64,000 bases of DNA from Salvelinus alpinus (GCF_045679555.1 NC_092087.1:21505925-21569924), one strand, 5' to 3'; counted from the stretch's first letter, positions 1 through 54,384 are shown. Notes: a model not told the origin generated them from the letters alone. Numbers and translations: made by a program.

Positions 1-207
1 TGCCCCACGAGGTGAAATCTTGCATGGAGCCCCAGACCGAGGGTGATTGACCGTCATCTTGAACTTCTTCCATTTTCTAATAATTGCGCCAACAGTTGTT
101 TCCTTCTCACCAAGCTGCTTGCCTATTGTCCTGTAGCCCATCCCAGCCTTGTGCAGGTCTACAATTTTATCCCTGATGTCCTTACACAGCTCTCTGGTCT
201 TGGCCAT
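1..207 (-). CDS. Tc1 transposase, N-terminal DNA-binding part (partial)
   Basis: The minus strand reads 69 open codons from an ATG at 205-207, starting [20 protein letters not shown]. This is the paired-like helix-turn-helix that binds the transposon ends; segments such as [16 protein letters not shown] and IIRKWKKF are typical of Tc1 transposases. The DDE catalytic domain would lie beyond the window edge. No stop codon interrupts the visible part, but most salmonid Tc1 copies are dead, so activity should not be assumed. Confidence 0.8.
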   Translation of the reverse strand, partial: MAKTRELCKDIRDKIVDLHKAGMGYRTIGKQLGEKETTVGAIIRKWKKFKMTVNHPRSGAPCKISPRGA

Positions 208-573
208 TGTGGAGAGGTTGGAATCTGTTTGATTGTGTGTGGACAGGTGTCTTTTATACAGGTAACGAGTTCAAACAGGTGCAGTTAATACAGGTAATGA
301 GTGGAGAACAGGAGGGCTTCTTAAAGAAAAACTAACAGGTCTGTGAGAGCCGGAATTCTTACTGGTTGGTAGGTATTCAAATACTTATGTCATGCAATAA
401 AATGCAAATTAATTATTTAAAAATCATACAATATAATTTTCTGGATTTTTGTTTTAGATTCCGTCTCTCACAGTTGAAGTGTACCTATGATAAAAATTAC
501 AGACCTCTACATGCTTTGTAAGTAGCAAAACCTGCAAAATCGGCAGTGTATCAAATACTTGTTCTCCCCACTG
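1..573 (-). mobile_element. Tc1-type DNA transposon, cut by the window start
   Basis: This is the 5' half of a Tc1/mariner-superfamily transposon in minus orientation. Its outer end at 573 (about 545-573) is an inverted-repeat terminus followed by the TA target dinucleotide at 574-575. The transposase N-terminus lies at 1-207. It abuts the 3'UTR of LINE A, so it most likely inserted into that LINE. The other end lies outside the window. It is a different Tc1 family from the ones at 659 and 42048. Confidence 0.85.
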
Positions 574-878
574 TACATCTAAAAGTAAAAGAATGGAATT
601 AAGAAATATAAAAATATTAGGACGAGCAATGTCGGAGTTTGGAGTATGTGTGCATATACAGTTGAAGTCGGAAGTTTACATACACCTTAGCCAAATACAA
701 TTAAACTTAGTTTTTCACAATTCCTGACTAAATCCTAGTAAAAATTCCCTGTCTTAGGTCAATTAGGATCACCACTTTATTTTAAGAATGTGAAATGTCA
801 GAATAATAGTAGAGAGAATTATTTATTTCAGCTTTTATTTCTTTCATTACATTCCCAATGGGTCAGAAGTGTACATAC

Positions 879-1268
879 TGTCACGTTCCTGACCTGTTTT
901 CCTTTGTTTTTGTATTTGTTTAGTTGGTCAGGGCGTGAGTTGGGTGGGTTTGTCTATGTGTGATTTTCTATGTTGGGATGTTTGTGTTCGGCCGGGTATG
1001 ATTCTCAATCAGAGACAGCTGTCAATCGTTGTCCCTGATTGAGAATCATACTTAGGCAGCCTGGGTTTCACGTGTGTTTTGTGGGTGTTTGTCTTCCGTG
1101 TAGTCGTTGTGCCACACGGGACTGTTTGTCGGTTTTCTATTTGTTATTTTGTTTCATTATAGTGTTCAGTTCGATGCTAATAAATTATGGACACTAACCA
1201 CTCCGCGTATTGGTCCGATCCTTCTCGCCTCTCCTCGTCCGAGGAGGAGGAATTAGAAAGCCGTGACA
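879..1268 (+). repeat. solo LTR, copy 1
   Basis: A 390-bp sequence with TGTCAC...GTGACA ends is flanked by a perfect 5-bp duplication CATAC (874-878, 1269-1273), as expected for an LTR retrotransposon integrase. It has an AATAAA at 1179-1184 and a 15-bp perfect stem (998-1012 with 1035-1049). A second copy at 21167-21550 has its own 5-bp duplication. No internal retroelement sequence is attached, so it is a solo LTR left by LTR-LTR recombination. A non-LTR origin is less likely given the TG/CA ends. Confidence 0.82.
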
Positions 1269-1279
1269 CATACACTCAA

Positions 1280-2296
1280 TTAGTATTTGGTAGCATTGCC
1301 TTTAAATTGTTTAATTTGGGTCAAACGTTTCGGGTAGCCTTCCACAAGCTTCCCAAAATAAGTTGGGTGAATTTTCACCCATTCCTCCTGACAGAGCTGG
1401 TGTAACCGAGTCAGGTTTGTAGGCCTCCTTTCTCGCACAAGCTTTTTCAGTTCTGCCCACAAATGTTCTATAGGATTGAGGTAAGGGCTTTGTGATGGCC
1501 ACTCCAAAACCTTGACTTTGTTGTCCTTAAGCCATCTTGCCACAACTTTGGAAGTATGCTTGGGGTCATTGTCCATTTGGAAGACCCATTTGCGACCAAG
1601 CTTTAACTTCCTGACTGATGTCTTGAGATGTTGCTTCAATATATCCACATAATGTTCCACCCTCATGATGCCATCTATTTTGTGAAGTGCACCAGTCCCT
1701 CCTGCAGCAAAGCACCCCCACAACATGATGCTGCCACCTCCGTGCTTCATGGTTGGGATGTGTTCTTTGGCTTGCAAGCCTCCCCCTTTTTCCTCCAAAC
1801 ATAACGATGGTCGTTATGGCCAAAACAGTTCTATTTTTGTTTTTCAGACCAGAGGATATTTCTCCAAAAAGTACAATCTTTGTCCCCATGTGCAGTTGCA
1901 AACCATATCTTTTCTATGGCGGTTTTGGTGCAGTGGCTTCTTCCTTGCTGAGCGGCCTTTGAGGTAATGTCGATATAGGACTCGTTTTAATGTGGATATA
2001 GATACTTTTGTACCTGTTTCCTCCAGCATCTTCACAAGGTCCTTTGCTGTTGTTCTGGGATAGATTTTCACTTTTCTCACCAAAGTACGTTCATCTCTAG
2101 GAGACAGAACGCATCTCCTTCCTGAGCGTTATGACGGCTGCGTCGTCCCATGGTGTTTATACTTGCGTACTATTGTTTGTACAGATGAACGTGGTACCTT
2201 CAGGCGTTTGGAAGTTGTTCCCGGGGATGAACCAGACTTGTGGAGGTCTACACATTTTTTTCTGAGGTCTTGGCTGATTTCTTTTGATTTTCCCAT
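1280..2296 (-). pseudogene. Tc1 transposase pseudogene
   Basis: Homology runs from an ATG at 2294-2296 (MGKSKEISQDLRKK) to a stop at 1280-1282 (KQFKGNATKY). The N-terminal part up to about 2084 and the segment at 1844-2083 (VRKVKIYPRTTAKDLVKMLE) form the DNA-binding region. The segment at 1280-1798 holds the DDE core: [15 protein letters not shown] has the second catalytic D and SPYLNPIEHLW lies near the third acidic site. The reading frame is broken between these blocks, so no functional enzyme is made. Confidence 0.88.
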
Positions 2297-3114
2297 GATG
2301 TCAAGCAAAGAGTCACTGAGTTTGAAGGTAGGCCTTGAAATACATCCACAGGTACACCTTTAAGTGACTCAAATGATGTCAATTAGCCTATCAGAAGCTT
2401 CTATAGCCATAACATAATTTTCTGGAATTTTCCAAGCTGTTTAAAGGCACAGTCAACTTAGTGTATGTAAATGTCTGACCCACTGGAATTGTGATAAGTG
2501 AAATAATCTGTCTGTAAACAATTGTTGGAAAAATGACTTGTGTCATGCACAAAGTTGATGTCCTAACCGACTTGCCAAAACTATAGTTTGATAACAAGAA
2601 ATTTGTGGAGTGGTTGAAAAACGAGTTTTGAAGACTCCGACCTAAGTGTATGTAAACTTCCGACTTCAACTGTAGGGCAGCAGCCTCTAAGGTGCAGGGT
2701 TTAGTAACCAGGTGGTAGCCGGCTAGTGACTAAGTTCAGGGCAGGGTACTGGGTGGAGGCCGGCTAGTGAGGGTTATTTAACAGTCTGATGGCCTTGGGA
2801 TAGAAGCTCTTTTTCAGTCTCTCGCCCCAGCTTTGATGAACCTGTACTGACCTTGCCTTCTGGATGATAGTGGGGTAAACAGGACGTTGCTTGGGTGGCT
2901 GAGGTCCTTGATGATCTTCTTGGCCTTCCTGTGACACCGGGTGCTGTAGGTGTCCTGGGGGGCTGGCAGTGTGCCCCCGGTGATATGTCGGGCAGACTGC
3001 ACCACACTCTGGAGAGCCCTACGGTTACGGACAGTGCATTTGCCGTACCAGGTGTTGATACATCCCGACAGGATGCTCTCCATGGTGCTTCTGTAAAATT
3101 TTCTGAGGGTCTTC

Positions 3115-3643
3115 GTGTAACCGGTGTGAAATGGCTAGCTAGTTAGCGGGGTGCGCACCAGCAATGTTTCAATCGGTGACGTCACTCGCTCTGAGACTTG
3201 AAGTAGTTGTTTCACGTGGCTTTTGTGGCGCGATGGGTAACGGATGCTTCGTGGGAGGCAGGTGTTGATGTGTGCAGAGGGTCCCTGGTTCGAGCCCTGT
3301 TAGAGGCGAGGAGGGGGATGGAAGCAATACGGTTACATTGATGCTGTTGACCTGGATCACTGGTTGCTGCGGAAAAGGAGGAGGTCAAAAGGGGGGTGAG
3401 TGTAACCGGTGTGAAATGGCTAGCTAGTTAGCGGGGTGTGTGCTAATAATGTTTCAATCGGTGATGTCACTCGCTCTGAGACTTGAAGTAGTTGTTTCCT
3501 TTGCTCTGTAAGGGCCGCGGCTTTTCTGGAGGGATGGGTAACGGTGCTTCGAGGATGACTGTTGTCCATGTGTGCAGAGGGTCCCTGGTTTGAGCTCAGG
3601 TAGGGGCGAGGAGAGGGACAGAAGCAAATGCTGTTACATTATG
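3115..3643. repeat. tandem pair of a tRNA-like dispersed repeat inside LINE A
   Basis: Two direct copies, each opening GTGTAACCGGTGTGAAATGG, begin at 3115 and 3400; each has a box-B-like segment (GGTCCCTGGTTCGAGCCC in copy one, slightly changed in copy two). The pair interrupts the reverse-transcriptase 3' region of LINE A, whose sequence resumes at about 3644. The box-B similarity suggests a tRNA-derived, SINE-like origin, but no intact box A or tail was found. Confidence 0.6.
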
Positions 3644-4170
3644 GCCAAGCAACATTTCTTCAACCTCCTGAGTATGCATACCACCTCAAAACATCCTCCT
3701 GAGGTTGCAATCCATTTCAGCACACTGTCTGTGTGGGTGGACTGTTTCAGATTGTCAATTATGTGTATGCTGAGAAACTTCTTCACTGCGGCCCCGTCAA
3801 TTTGGATGGGGGCATGCTCCCTCTGCTGTCTCCTGAAGTCCACAATCAGCTCCTTCGTTTTGTTGGCGACACTCCACCATGGCCCTCATGTCCTCCCTGT
3901 AGGCTGTCTCGTCATTGTTGGTAATCAAACCTACCTCTGTTGTGTCGTCTGCAAACTTGATGATTGAGTTGGAGGCGTGCACGGCCACGCAGTATTGGGT
4001 GAACAGGGAGTACAGGAGGTGGCTGAACACGCACCCTTGTGGGGCCCCTGTGTTGAGGATCAGCATAGTGGAGGTTTTGTTACCTACCTTTACCACCTGG
4101 GGGCGACCGGTCAGGAAGTCCATGACCCAGTTGCACAGGGCGGGGCTCAGACACAGGGCCCCGAGCTTAA

Positions 4171-5614
4171 CCTCTCTAGGGTATGTGGGACGGTAGCGTC
4201 CCACCTCGTCAACAGCCAGTGAAACTGCAGGGCGCCAATTTCAAAACAACAGAAATCCCATAATTAAAATTCCTCAAACATACATGTATTTTACACCATT
4301 TTAAAGATACACTTGTTGTAAATTCAGCCACAGTGTCCGATTTCAAAAAGGCTTTACGACGAAAGCAAACCAAACGATTATTTTAGGTCAGAGCCAAGTC
4401 ACAGAAAAACACAGCCATTTTTCCAGCCAAAGAGAGGAGTCACAAAAAGCAGAAATATAGATAAGATTCATCACTAACCTTTGATGATCTTCATCAGATG
4501 ACACTCATAGGACTTCATGTTACACAATACATGTATGTTTTGTTCGGTAGGGTTCATATTTATATAAAAAAATCTGAGTTTACATTGGCGCGTTATGTTC
4601 AGTAGTTCCAAAACATCCGGTGATTTTGCAGAGAGCCACATCAATTTACAGAAATAGTCATCATAAATGTTGATGAAAATACAAGTGTTATACATGGAAT
4701 TTTAGATCCACTTCTCCTTAATGCAACCGATGTGTCAGATTTCAAAAAAACTTTACGGAAAAAGCACACTATCTAATAATCTGAGTACGGTGCTCAGACA
4801 CCAAATCAACCCAAAGAGATATCCACCATGTTGGAGTCAACAGAAGTCAGAAATAGCATTATAAATATTCACTTACCTTTGATGATCTTCATCAGAATGC
4901 ACTCCCAGGACTCCCAGTTCCACAATAAATATTTGATTTGTTCGATAATGTCCATTTATGTCCAAATTCCTCCTTGTTGTTCGCGCGTTCAGTACACAAT
5001 CTAAACTCACGACGCGCGTGCAAGTCCAGCGGAAAGTACGGACGAAAAGTCCAAAAAGTTATATTACAGTCCGTAGAAACATGTCAAACGAAGTATAGAA
5101 TCAATCTTTAGGATGTTTTTAACATAAATCTTCAATAATGTTCCAACCGGAGAATTCCTTTGTCTTCAGAAATGCAATGGAACTCAATCTAACTCTCACA
5201 TGAACACGCATGGTCAGCTCGTGGAACTCTGGGAGAGACCTTACTCAAGCCCCTCTCATTCGCCCCCACTTCACAGTAGAAGCATCAAACAAGGTTCTAA
5301 AGACTGTTGCCATCTAGTGGAAGCCTTAGGAAGTGCAACAACCCCATTTCCACTGTATCTTGGATAAGCAAAGAGTTGAAAACCTACAAACCTCAGATTT
5401 CCCACTTCCTGGTTGGATTTTTTCTCAGGTTTTTGAGTTCTGCCATATGAGTTCTGTTATACTCACAGACATCATTCAAACAGTTTTAGAAACTTCAGAG
5501 TGTTTTCTATCCAAATATATGCATATCCTAGGATCTGCTCCTGAGTAGCAGGCAGTTTACTCTGGGCACGCTTTTCATCCGGACGTGAAAATACTGCCCC
5601 CTACCCAAGAGAGG
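4171..5614. mobile_element. TTAA element copy 1 (piggyBac-type, non-autonomous, two modules)
   Basis: A 1444-bp insertion with short inverted ends CCTCTCT...AGAGAGG is flanked by TTAA (4167-4170 and 5615-5618). Removing it and one TTAA restores LINE A colinearly with LINE B, which defines the empty site. TTAA duplication is the signature of piggyBac-type transposases. The interior has two diverged modules of about 400 bp, each with a conserved 72-nt block (4474-4545, 4872-4943). No transposase is visible. Confidence 0.8.
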
Positions 5615-6835
5615 TTAATGATGAACTTGGAGGGTACTATGGTGTTGAAGGCTGAGCTGTAGTTAATGAACAGCATTCTTACATTCTTACAAGTATTCCT
5701 CTTGTCCAAATGGGATAGGGCAGTGCAATGGCGATTGCGTCATCTGTGGATGTTTTGAGGTGGTATGCAAATTTCAGTGGGTCTAGGGTGTAAGGTGGAG
5801 GTGATATGATTCTTAGCTAGCCTCTCAAAACACTACATGATGTCAGCTGTGAGTACTACGGGGCGATAATAATTTGTTTTAGTTACCTTCACTTTCTTGG
5901 TTACAGGAACAATGGTGGACATCTTGATGCAAGTGGGGACAGCAGACTGGGATCGGGAGAGATTGAATACATCCGTAAACAGCCAACTGGTCTGCGCATG
6001 CTCTGAGGACGCGTCTAAGGATGCCGTCTGGGCCGGCAGCCTTGCGAGGGTTAACATGTTTAAATGTCTTACTTTAGCCACGGAGAATAAGAGTTCTCGA
6101 GAGTGGCCCGCGTCAGTAGCACTGTGTTATCTTCAAAGCAGGCGAAGAAGGTGTTTAGCTTGTCCGGGAGCAAGATGTTGGTGTCCGTGACCTTGCTGGT
6201 TTTCCCTTTGTATCCCTGCCACATATGTCTCGTGTCTGAGCCGTTGATTGCGACTCCGCTTTGTGTTTGTACTGATGTTTTGCCTGTTTTATTGCCTTAC
6301 ACAGGGTATAACTGAACTGGGCCTTGTAGCCATCCCGGAAGGGAGAACAATGTCCCAAAGTTGTTGAACCGCGAGTACTGCAAGCAATGTGTTGGTAGAA
6401 CTTTAGATTTGCTTTATTGAAGTCCCCAGCTACAATAATTGCGGCCTCAGGATATACACATAGTCCAGTGTACTTCCTTGCAAGCCGTCGTGGTATCGGA
6501 TTGAGGGGGAATATACACCCTTTGCCGATGACTGAACAGAATTCTCTCGGGAGGTAATGCGGTCGGCATTTGATTGTGAGGTATTCTAGGTCGGGTGAAC
6601 AAAAGGACTTGAGTTTCTGTACATTACCACAATCACACCATGAGAAGTTAATCATGAAACATACACCGCCGCCTTTCTTCTTCCCAGAGAGTTCTTTATT
6701 CCTATCTGCACAATGTACTGAGAACCCAACTGGTTGTATGGGACTGGGACAGTGTATCTCACTCACTCACACACTCACTCACTCACCCTCCCCTGTCTCC
6801 CACTAAGCTGTGTTTGTCTCTTGTTTCTCCTGTAG

Positions 6836-47044
<40,209 letters not shown>

Positions 47045-47060
47045 GGCTGAGGCAAGGAAG

Positions 47061-47080
47061 CCCCCCCCCCCCCCCCCCCC
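47061..47080. repeat. C20 tract after the itpr1 stop
   Basis: Twenty consecutive C bases at the start of the 3'UTR. Length may be unreliable. Confidence 0.9.
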
Positions 47081-47413
47081 ATCCAGCCACAAGACCCAGG
47101 GAGAGCTACTTCTACTGCTTTGTGTTTGCATAGGGAACAGATTGCAGAGTCTTCACTTAGTGGTCCCTCCCGTCCTGCATATATACTGTAGCTACCAAAT
47201 GTGTGTGTGAAGCGTAGCACATTGAATTAGCTAGTCATATAATTGTGTAGGTTAGCCTACGAAGGTATAACTCAAACAAAATCACTCACCATGCCCAGGC
47301 AACCCATCCTTTTCCCAGTCCAGTTGGGATTGGTGCCAAATGTTTTCTATGTAAAAATGTAAGTGAATTCTCATTACATGGCCTTTACTGGGTGAACTTG
47401 AAATACAGCAGAG

Positions 47414-49705
<2,292 letters not shown>

Positions 49706-50756
49706 CAGCAGAGCTGTACCGGACACAGGAAGATGTAGTCCGACGTGAAATGGCACTGGGAGACATGGAAATAAACATCTTTTTGTATTTACTACTGGTA
49801 TAGCAAGCAGTATTTAATGTCTTATTTTTGTATCTTGTGCAATATCACTACTTTAATATGCAAACTCCTTGGTGTGTGAATTGAAGTTGTTCCTAAAGTA
49901 ATGTCTTATTTAATAGGGACAGAACTTTTTTCCACATGGGAGCTTTATTTTGTATTATTTAGCTTTTAAATGAAATAGGGACCTGTTGTTAGACTTCACA
50001 TATGGAAATGACTCCATGTAGAATAGCAGTTGGTCGGACAGATTAAGTTACATTTATTGTTCTGGCCTTTCTGATTTTACTTGTTTTATTTCTTTCAGAA
50101 GGTTGCATAAAAAGTCTTAAATGCACTTCATAAAGATAGTATATTGTCTGAGAGCAAGTATAGGTCTTGTTTTCAGTTTCATTTCTGCAAATAAGATTGT
50201 GTCCTATCTTGTACTATTTTATGGTATTTGCTTTCTTATGTAAAACTGGCATTTAAAGCTTTTAGGATACTTGCTTTTCTTCATCCAAACAAATATATTA
50301 TGTAAAATGTCATCGTGCTGTTATGTGTTTATTAATCATATTTCCACATTGTCTTGCACTACATATTATTAGCATCTGTCATCCAGGTTTATCCTCTTGT
50401 AATTATAACACCTGTTATGTGTGCCATTTGTCCCTTTAAGACGTTTTTTGGTTCTGATTTACTACTTGTGACAAAGCCACTATCTTTTTCCTTTGTTTTA
50501 TCATTCAGCGCAAATTTCTGTTCTCAATTCTGCTGTTTATTTGATATATGATTATTTATTGGTTTGTATTGTTGTACTTTAAACATGTACATGCATTATG
50601 TCGCTTAAGCCATTGTTTTTTGTATAGGGACCTATGTTTTCAGAAAAGTAATGTGGAATTTAAAAGCAGTGTTACTGAAAATGAATGTGCAGAGGACTAA
50701 TTTTAAAGATTTAAGCACTGTTAGAATTGTAAAATAATGTAGAATTGTCTAATAAA

Positions 50757-51309
50757 ATATATGTCATTCTCCTTTACATCCACCACTGAATCTTGTCACT
50801 ACACTGTATGCTACTGGGCTACCGTATGAAGGGAAGCTGTAGTCCAGTCTTCTCTTTTCCCTCTGCTCACTGTGTAAATGGACAGTCTTGTAGTCCATTG
50901 TAAAATCTAGCTGCAAAGGTCAGAGAGGTAACTTCCCCACATTTTTCACCTACTTATGCAGTGTCTGCTTCTGTTAAAGAAATATTACTTTATTTGTAGT
51001 CAACTCTTTGTAAGTATTGGCACAAATATTGAAGAATTTATACACAGTATATAGTATATGCGGATATGCTGGTGCACAGACGAGTGTTGGAGATTCATAT
51101 CCTCCTCTCAGGGTGACAATTTAGTTATTCAGAGAAACGGAGCATGTTAAATAAAATATGAATAGACTTGTGCGTGTCTGTAGACTCGAGAACATCAGCA
51201 AGTTTACAGAGTAACCAAACGCAAAGGCACAAAAGGAGCGTTTAATTGTCCAGCTTCATCGGTGGACTTTCCTGCAGTATTTTCCACATACCTAAGGTTT
51301 ATTAAACAG
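50757..51309. other. intergenic, nothing recognised
   Basis: Start of the itpr1-bhlhe40 intergenic region. No element is identified before 51310. Confidence 0.5.
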
Positions 51310-51692
51310 CAGTGGTGGAAAAAGTACCCAATTATCATACTTGAGTAAAAGTGAAGATAGCTTAATAGAAAATTATTCAAGTGAAAGACACCCAGTAAAA
51401 TATTACTTGAGTTAAAGTCTTTTGTTTTAAATAGATTTAAGTATCGAAAGTAAATGTTATTGCTAAAATATGCTTCAGAATCAAAAGTAAAAGTATAAAT
51501 CATTTCAAATTCCTTATATTAAGCAAACCAGATGTCACCATTTTCTTGTTTGTTTTTTATTTACGGACAGCCAGGGGCTCACTCCAACACTCAGACATCA
51601 TTTACAAACATTTGTGTTTGGTGAGTCCGCCAGATCAGAGGCAGTAGGGATGACCAGGGATGTTCTCTTGATAAGTGTGTGAATTTGACAAT
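51310..51692. mobile_element. truncated hAT-type MITE, inverse copy of 38828-39424
   Basis: Starts CAGTGGTGGAAAAAGTACCC, the complement of the right end of the 38828 element. Homology runs to about 51692 (CCAGGGATGTTCTCTTGATA) and then stops, so the far end is lost. Confidence 0.72.
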
Positions 51693-51775
51693 TTTCAACC
51701 TCCAAAATTACTGACACCCTTGATAAAAATGAACAAAAAATGATGTATACAATAAATAATACAAATACTGAGCTA

Positions 51776-53670
51776 CAGTGCCTTCAGAAAGTATTCACAC
51801 CAATTGACTTTTTTACACATTTTGTTGTTACAGCCTGAATTTAAAATGTCACTGGCCTACACACAATACCCCATAATGTCAAATTGTAATTGTTTTTCTT
51901 TTTTTTTCAAGGTGCACCTGTGTAATGATCATGCTGTTTCATCAGCTTCTTGATATGCCACCACTGTCAGGTGGATGGACTACTTGGCAAAGGAGAAATG
52001 CTCACTAACAGGGATGTAAACCAATTTGTGCACAATATTTGAGATAAATAAGCTTTTTTTAAACTCATGAAACATGGGACCAAAACTTTACATGCTGCGT
52101 TTATAATTTTGTTCAGTGTAAGCACAGGAGTAAAAATGCTCTTAACAAGTCACATACTAAGTTGCATGGACTCAATCTGTGTGCAATAATAGTGTTTAAA
52201 ATAATTGTATAATACTGATTCATCTCTGTACCCCACTCATACAATTATCTGTAAGGTCCCTCAGTCGAGCAGTGAATTTCAAACACAGATTCAACTACAA
52301 AGACCAGAGGGCACCTATTGGTAAATGGGGGGAAAAAACATTGAATATCCCTTTGAACATGGTGAAGTTATTAATTACATTTTGGATGGTGTATCAATAC
52401 ACCCAGTCACTACAAAGACATAAGTGTCCTTCCTAACTCAGTTGCCGGAGAGGAAGAAAACCACTCAGGGATTTCACCATGAGGCCAATCATGACTTTAA
52501 AACAGTTACAGAGTTTAATGGCTGTGGTAGGAGAAAATTGAGGATGGATCAACAACATTGTAGTTGCTCCACAATACTAACCTAATTGACAGAGTGAAAA
52601 GAAGGAAGCCTGTATAGAATATTAATATTCCAAAACATGCATCCTGTTTGCAACAATGCACTAAAGTACTACAAAAAATGTGGCAAAGCAATTAACTTTT
52701 TGTCCTGAATGCACATTACCGAGTACCACTCTCCATATTTTCAAGCATAGTGGTAGCTGCATCAAGTTGTGTATGATTTTAATCGTTTTGGACTGGGGAG
52801 TTTTTCAGGTTAAAAAAGAAACAGAATAGAGCTGATCACAGGCAAAATCCTAGAGGAAAACCTGCTTCAATCTGCTTTTCACCAAACAGCTTTCGGCAGG
52901 GCAATAACGTAAAACACAAGGACAAATATACACTGGAGTTGCTTACCAAGAAGACAGTGAATGTTCCTGAGTGGCCGAGTTAGTTTTGACTGTAATCTGC
53001 TTGAAAATCCATGGCAGAACTTGAAAATGGTTGTCTAGCATTGATCAACAACCAATTTGACAGAGCTTTGAATTTTGAACAGAATAAAGAATATTTTCTC
53101 CAGAAAGACTCACAGCTGTAATCGCTGCCAAAGGTGCTTCTACAAATGATTGACTCAGGGGTGTGAATACTTATGTAAATGAGATATTAGATAGCCCAGT
53201 CAAAACTGTTCGCTGCTCTGGCACCCCAATGGTGGAACAAACTCCCTCACGACGCCAGGTCAGCGGAGTCAATCACCACCTTCCGGAGACACCTGAAACC
53301 CCACCTCTTTAAGGAATACCTAGGATAGGATAAAGTAATCCTTCTAACCCCCCCCCCCCCCTTAAAAGAGTTAGATGCACTATTGTAAAGTGGTTGTTCC
53401 ACTGGATATCATAAGGTGAATGCACCAATTTGTAAGTCGCTCTGGATAAGAGCGTCTGCTAAATGACTTAAATGTAAATGTAATATTTCTGTATTTAATT
53501 TCAATATATTTGCAAAAAATTCTAAATAGATGTTTTCACTTTGTCATTACGGGGTAGTGTGTGTAGATGGGTTAGGGGGGGAAAACGATGTAATCCATTT
53601 TGGATTCAGGCTGTAGCACAACAAAATGTGGAATAAGTCAAGGGGTATAAATACTTTCTGAAGGCACTGT
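51776..53670 (+). mobile_element. decayed Tc1-like element with nested fragments
   Basis: Left end CAGTGCCTTCAGAAAGTATT follows TA at 51774-51775; the right end is the complement, near 53670. Interior transposase traces match 36970-37605. Inserted fragments: about 51911-52118, the 3' end of another Tc1-type element (ends TTGTTCAGTGTA), and 53196-53490, a LINE 3' end. Confidence 0.75.
53196..53490 (+). repeat. LINE 3'-end fragment (L2-like tail)
   Basis: Contains decayed coding (CSGTPMVEQTPSRR) and the 3' tail TCGCTCTGGATAAGAGCGTC, TGCTAAATGACTTAAATGTA common to fish L2-type LINEs and the SINEs that borrow their tails. A C14 tract is at 53348-53361. Confidence 0.7.
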
Positions 53671-53800
53671 GTATTGTATGCTCCAAAAAATTGGGAAATT
53701 GTATTCTTTTTTGGTAATACAATTGCTCAGAGAAATAGATTTTGTTTAACAAGTTATATATTTTTGCTCTCAAAAAGATAGGTGTGATATAATTATTGAC

Positions 53801-54382
53801 CCTCACAAACTTCTACAAATGCACAATTGAGAGCATCCTGTCGGGCTGTATCATCGCCTGGTATGGCAATTGCACCGTCCGTAACTGCAGGGCTCTCCAG
53901 AGAGTGGTGCAGTCAGCCCAATGTATCACCGGGGGCACACTGCCTGCCCTCCAGGACATCAACAGCACCCAGTGTCACAGGAAGATCATCAAGGACCTCA
54001 GCCACCCAAGCCACAGCCTGTTCACCCCGCTACCATCTACAAGGCAGAGACAGTAAATGGGCATCAAAGCTGGGACAGAGAGACTGAGAAACAGCTTCTA
54101 TCTCCAGGCCATCAGACTGTTAAACAGTCACTACTAGTCTTAGTCACTGTTCTAGCCGGCTACCACCTGATACTCTACCCTGCACCTTAGAGACTGGTCA
54201 CTTAAAAAATGTTTACAAACTGTTTCACCTACTTCATGTATATCAAATAGAATAAAATATGAAAAGGTATTATATAAATGATATGTACTCTACTCTAGTC
54301 ATTGCTCATCCTATATACTGCTGTACACACATTTTCTATTCATATTCTGTCCATACTGACAATACACACCATTATTTGTATG
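53801..54382 (+). pseudogene. LINE B-family 3' fragment
   Basis: Encodes LTNFYKCTIESILSGCIIAW, then TAWYGN-like and CHRKIIKDLSHPSHSLFTPL with a frameshift, then 3'UTR. Homologous to 15140-15490 of LINE B and more closely to LINE A (shared KDLSHPS, TVRN). The next Tc1 starts at TA 54383-54384 within its 3'UTR. Confidence 0.8.
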
Positions 54383-54384
54383 TA

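Larger units (their letters stand above)
659..2672 (-). mobile_element. Tc1 transposon carrying a solo LTR
   Basis: Inverted ends starting CAGTTGAAGTCGGAAGTTTA at 659 and its complement ending at 2672 are flanked by TA on both sides (657-658, 2673-2674). Without the nested LTR (390 bp plus a 5-bp duplication) it is 1619 bp, a usual Tc1 size. It interrupts the 3'UTR of LINE A: LINE sequence resumes on both sides. The same Tc1 family occurs at 42048-45024. Confidence 0.92.
576..6765 (-). mobile_element. LINE A: 5'-truncated, decayed Jockey-superfamily retrotransposon
   Basis: A minus-strand copy of the same LINE family as the element at 12653-16016. Homology to endonuclease lies at about 6155-6765 (peptides AGDFNKANLKFYQHI, KCRPHYLPREF). 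Reverse-transcriptase fragments lie at 5833-6081 and 3634-4204 (NTGAPQGCV, IIKFADDTTEVGLITNNDE). The 3' coding end is at 2814-3083, and 3'UTR appears at 2673-2800 and again at 576-657. Frameshifts and stops are frequent. It starts inside the endonuclease, so it was 5'-truncated at insertion, and is interrupted by a Tc1 (659-2672), a tandem tRNA-like repeat (3115-3643) and a TTAA element (4171-5614). It lies in an itpr1 intron. The family is CR1/L2/Rex1-like; the exact clade is not settled. Confidence 0.85.

Noticed and set aside
6155..6766. 203-codon minus-strand ORF as a host endonuclease gene
   Set aside because: It matches LINE B endonuclease with frame changes; it is part of LINE A.
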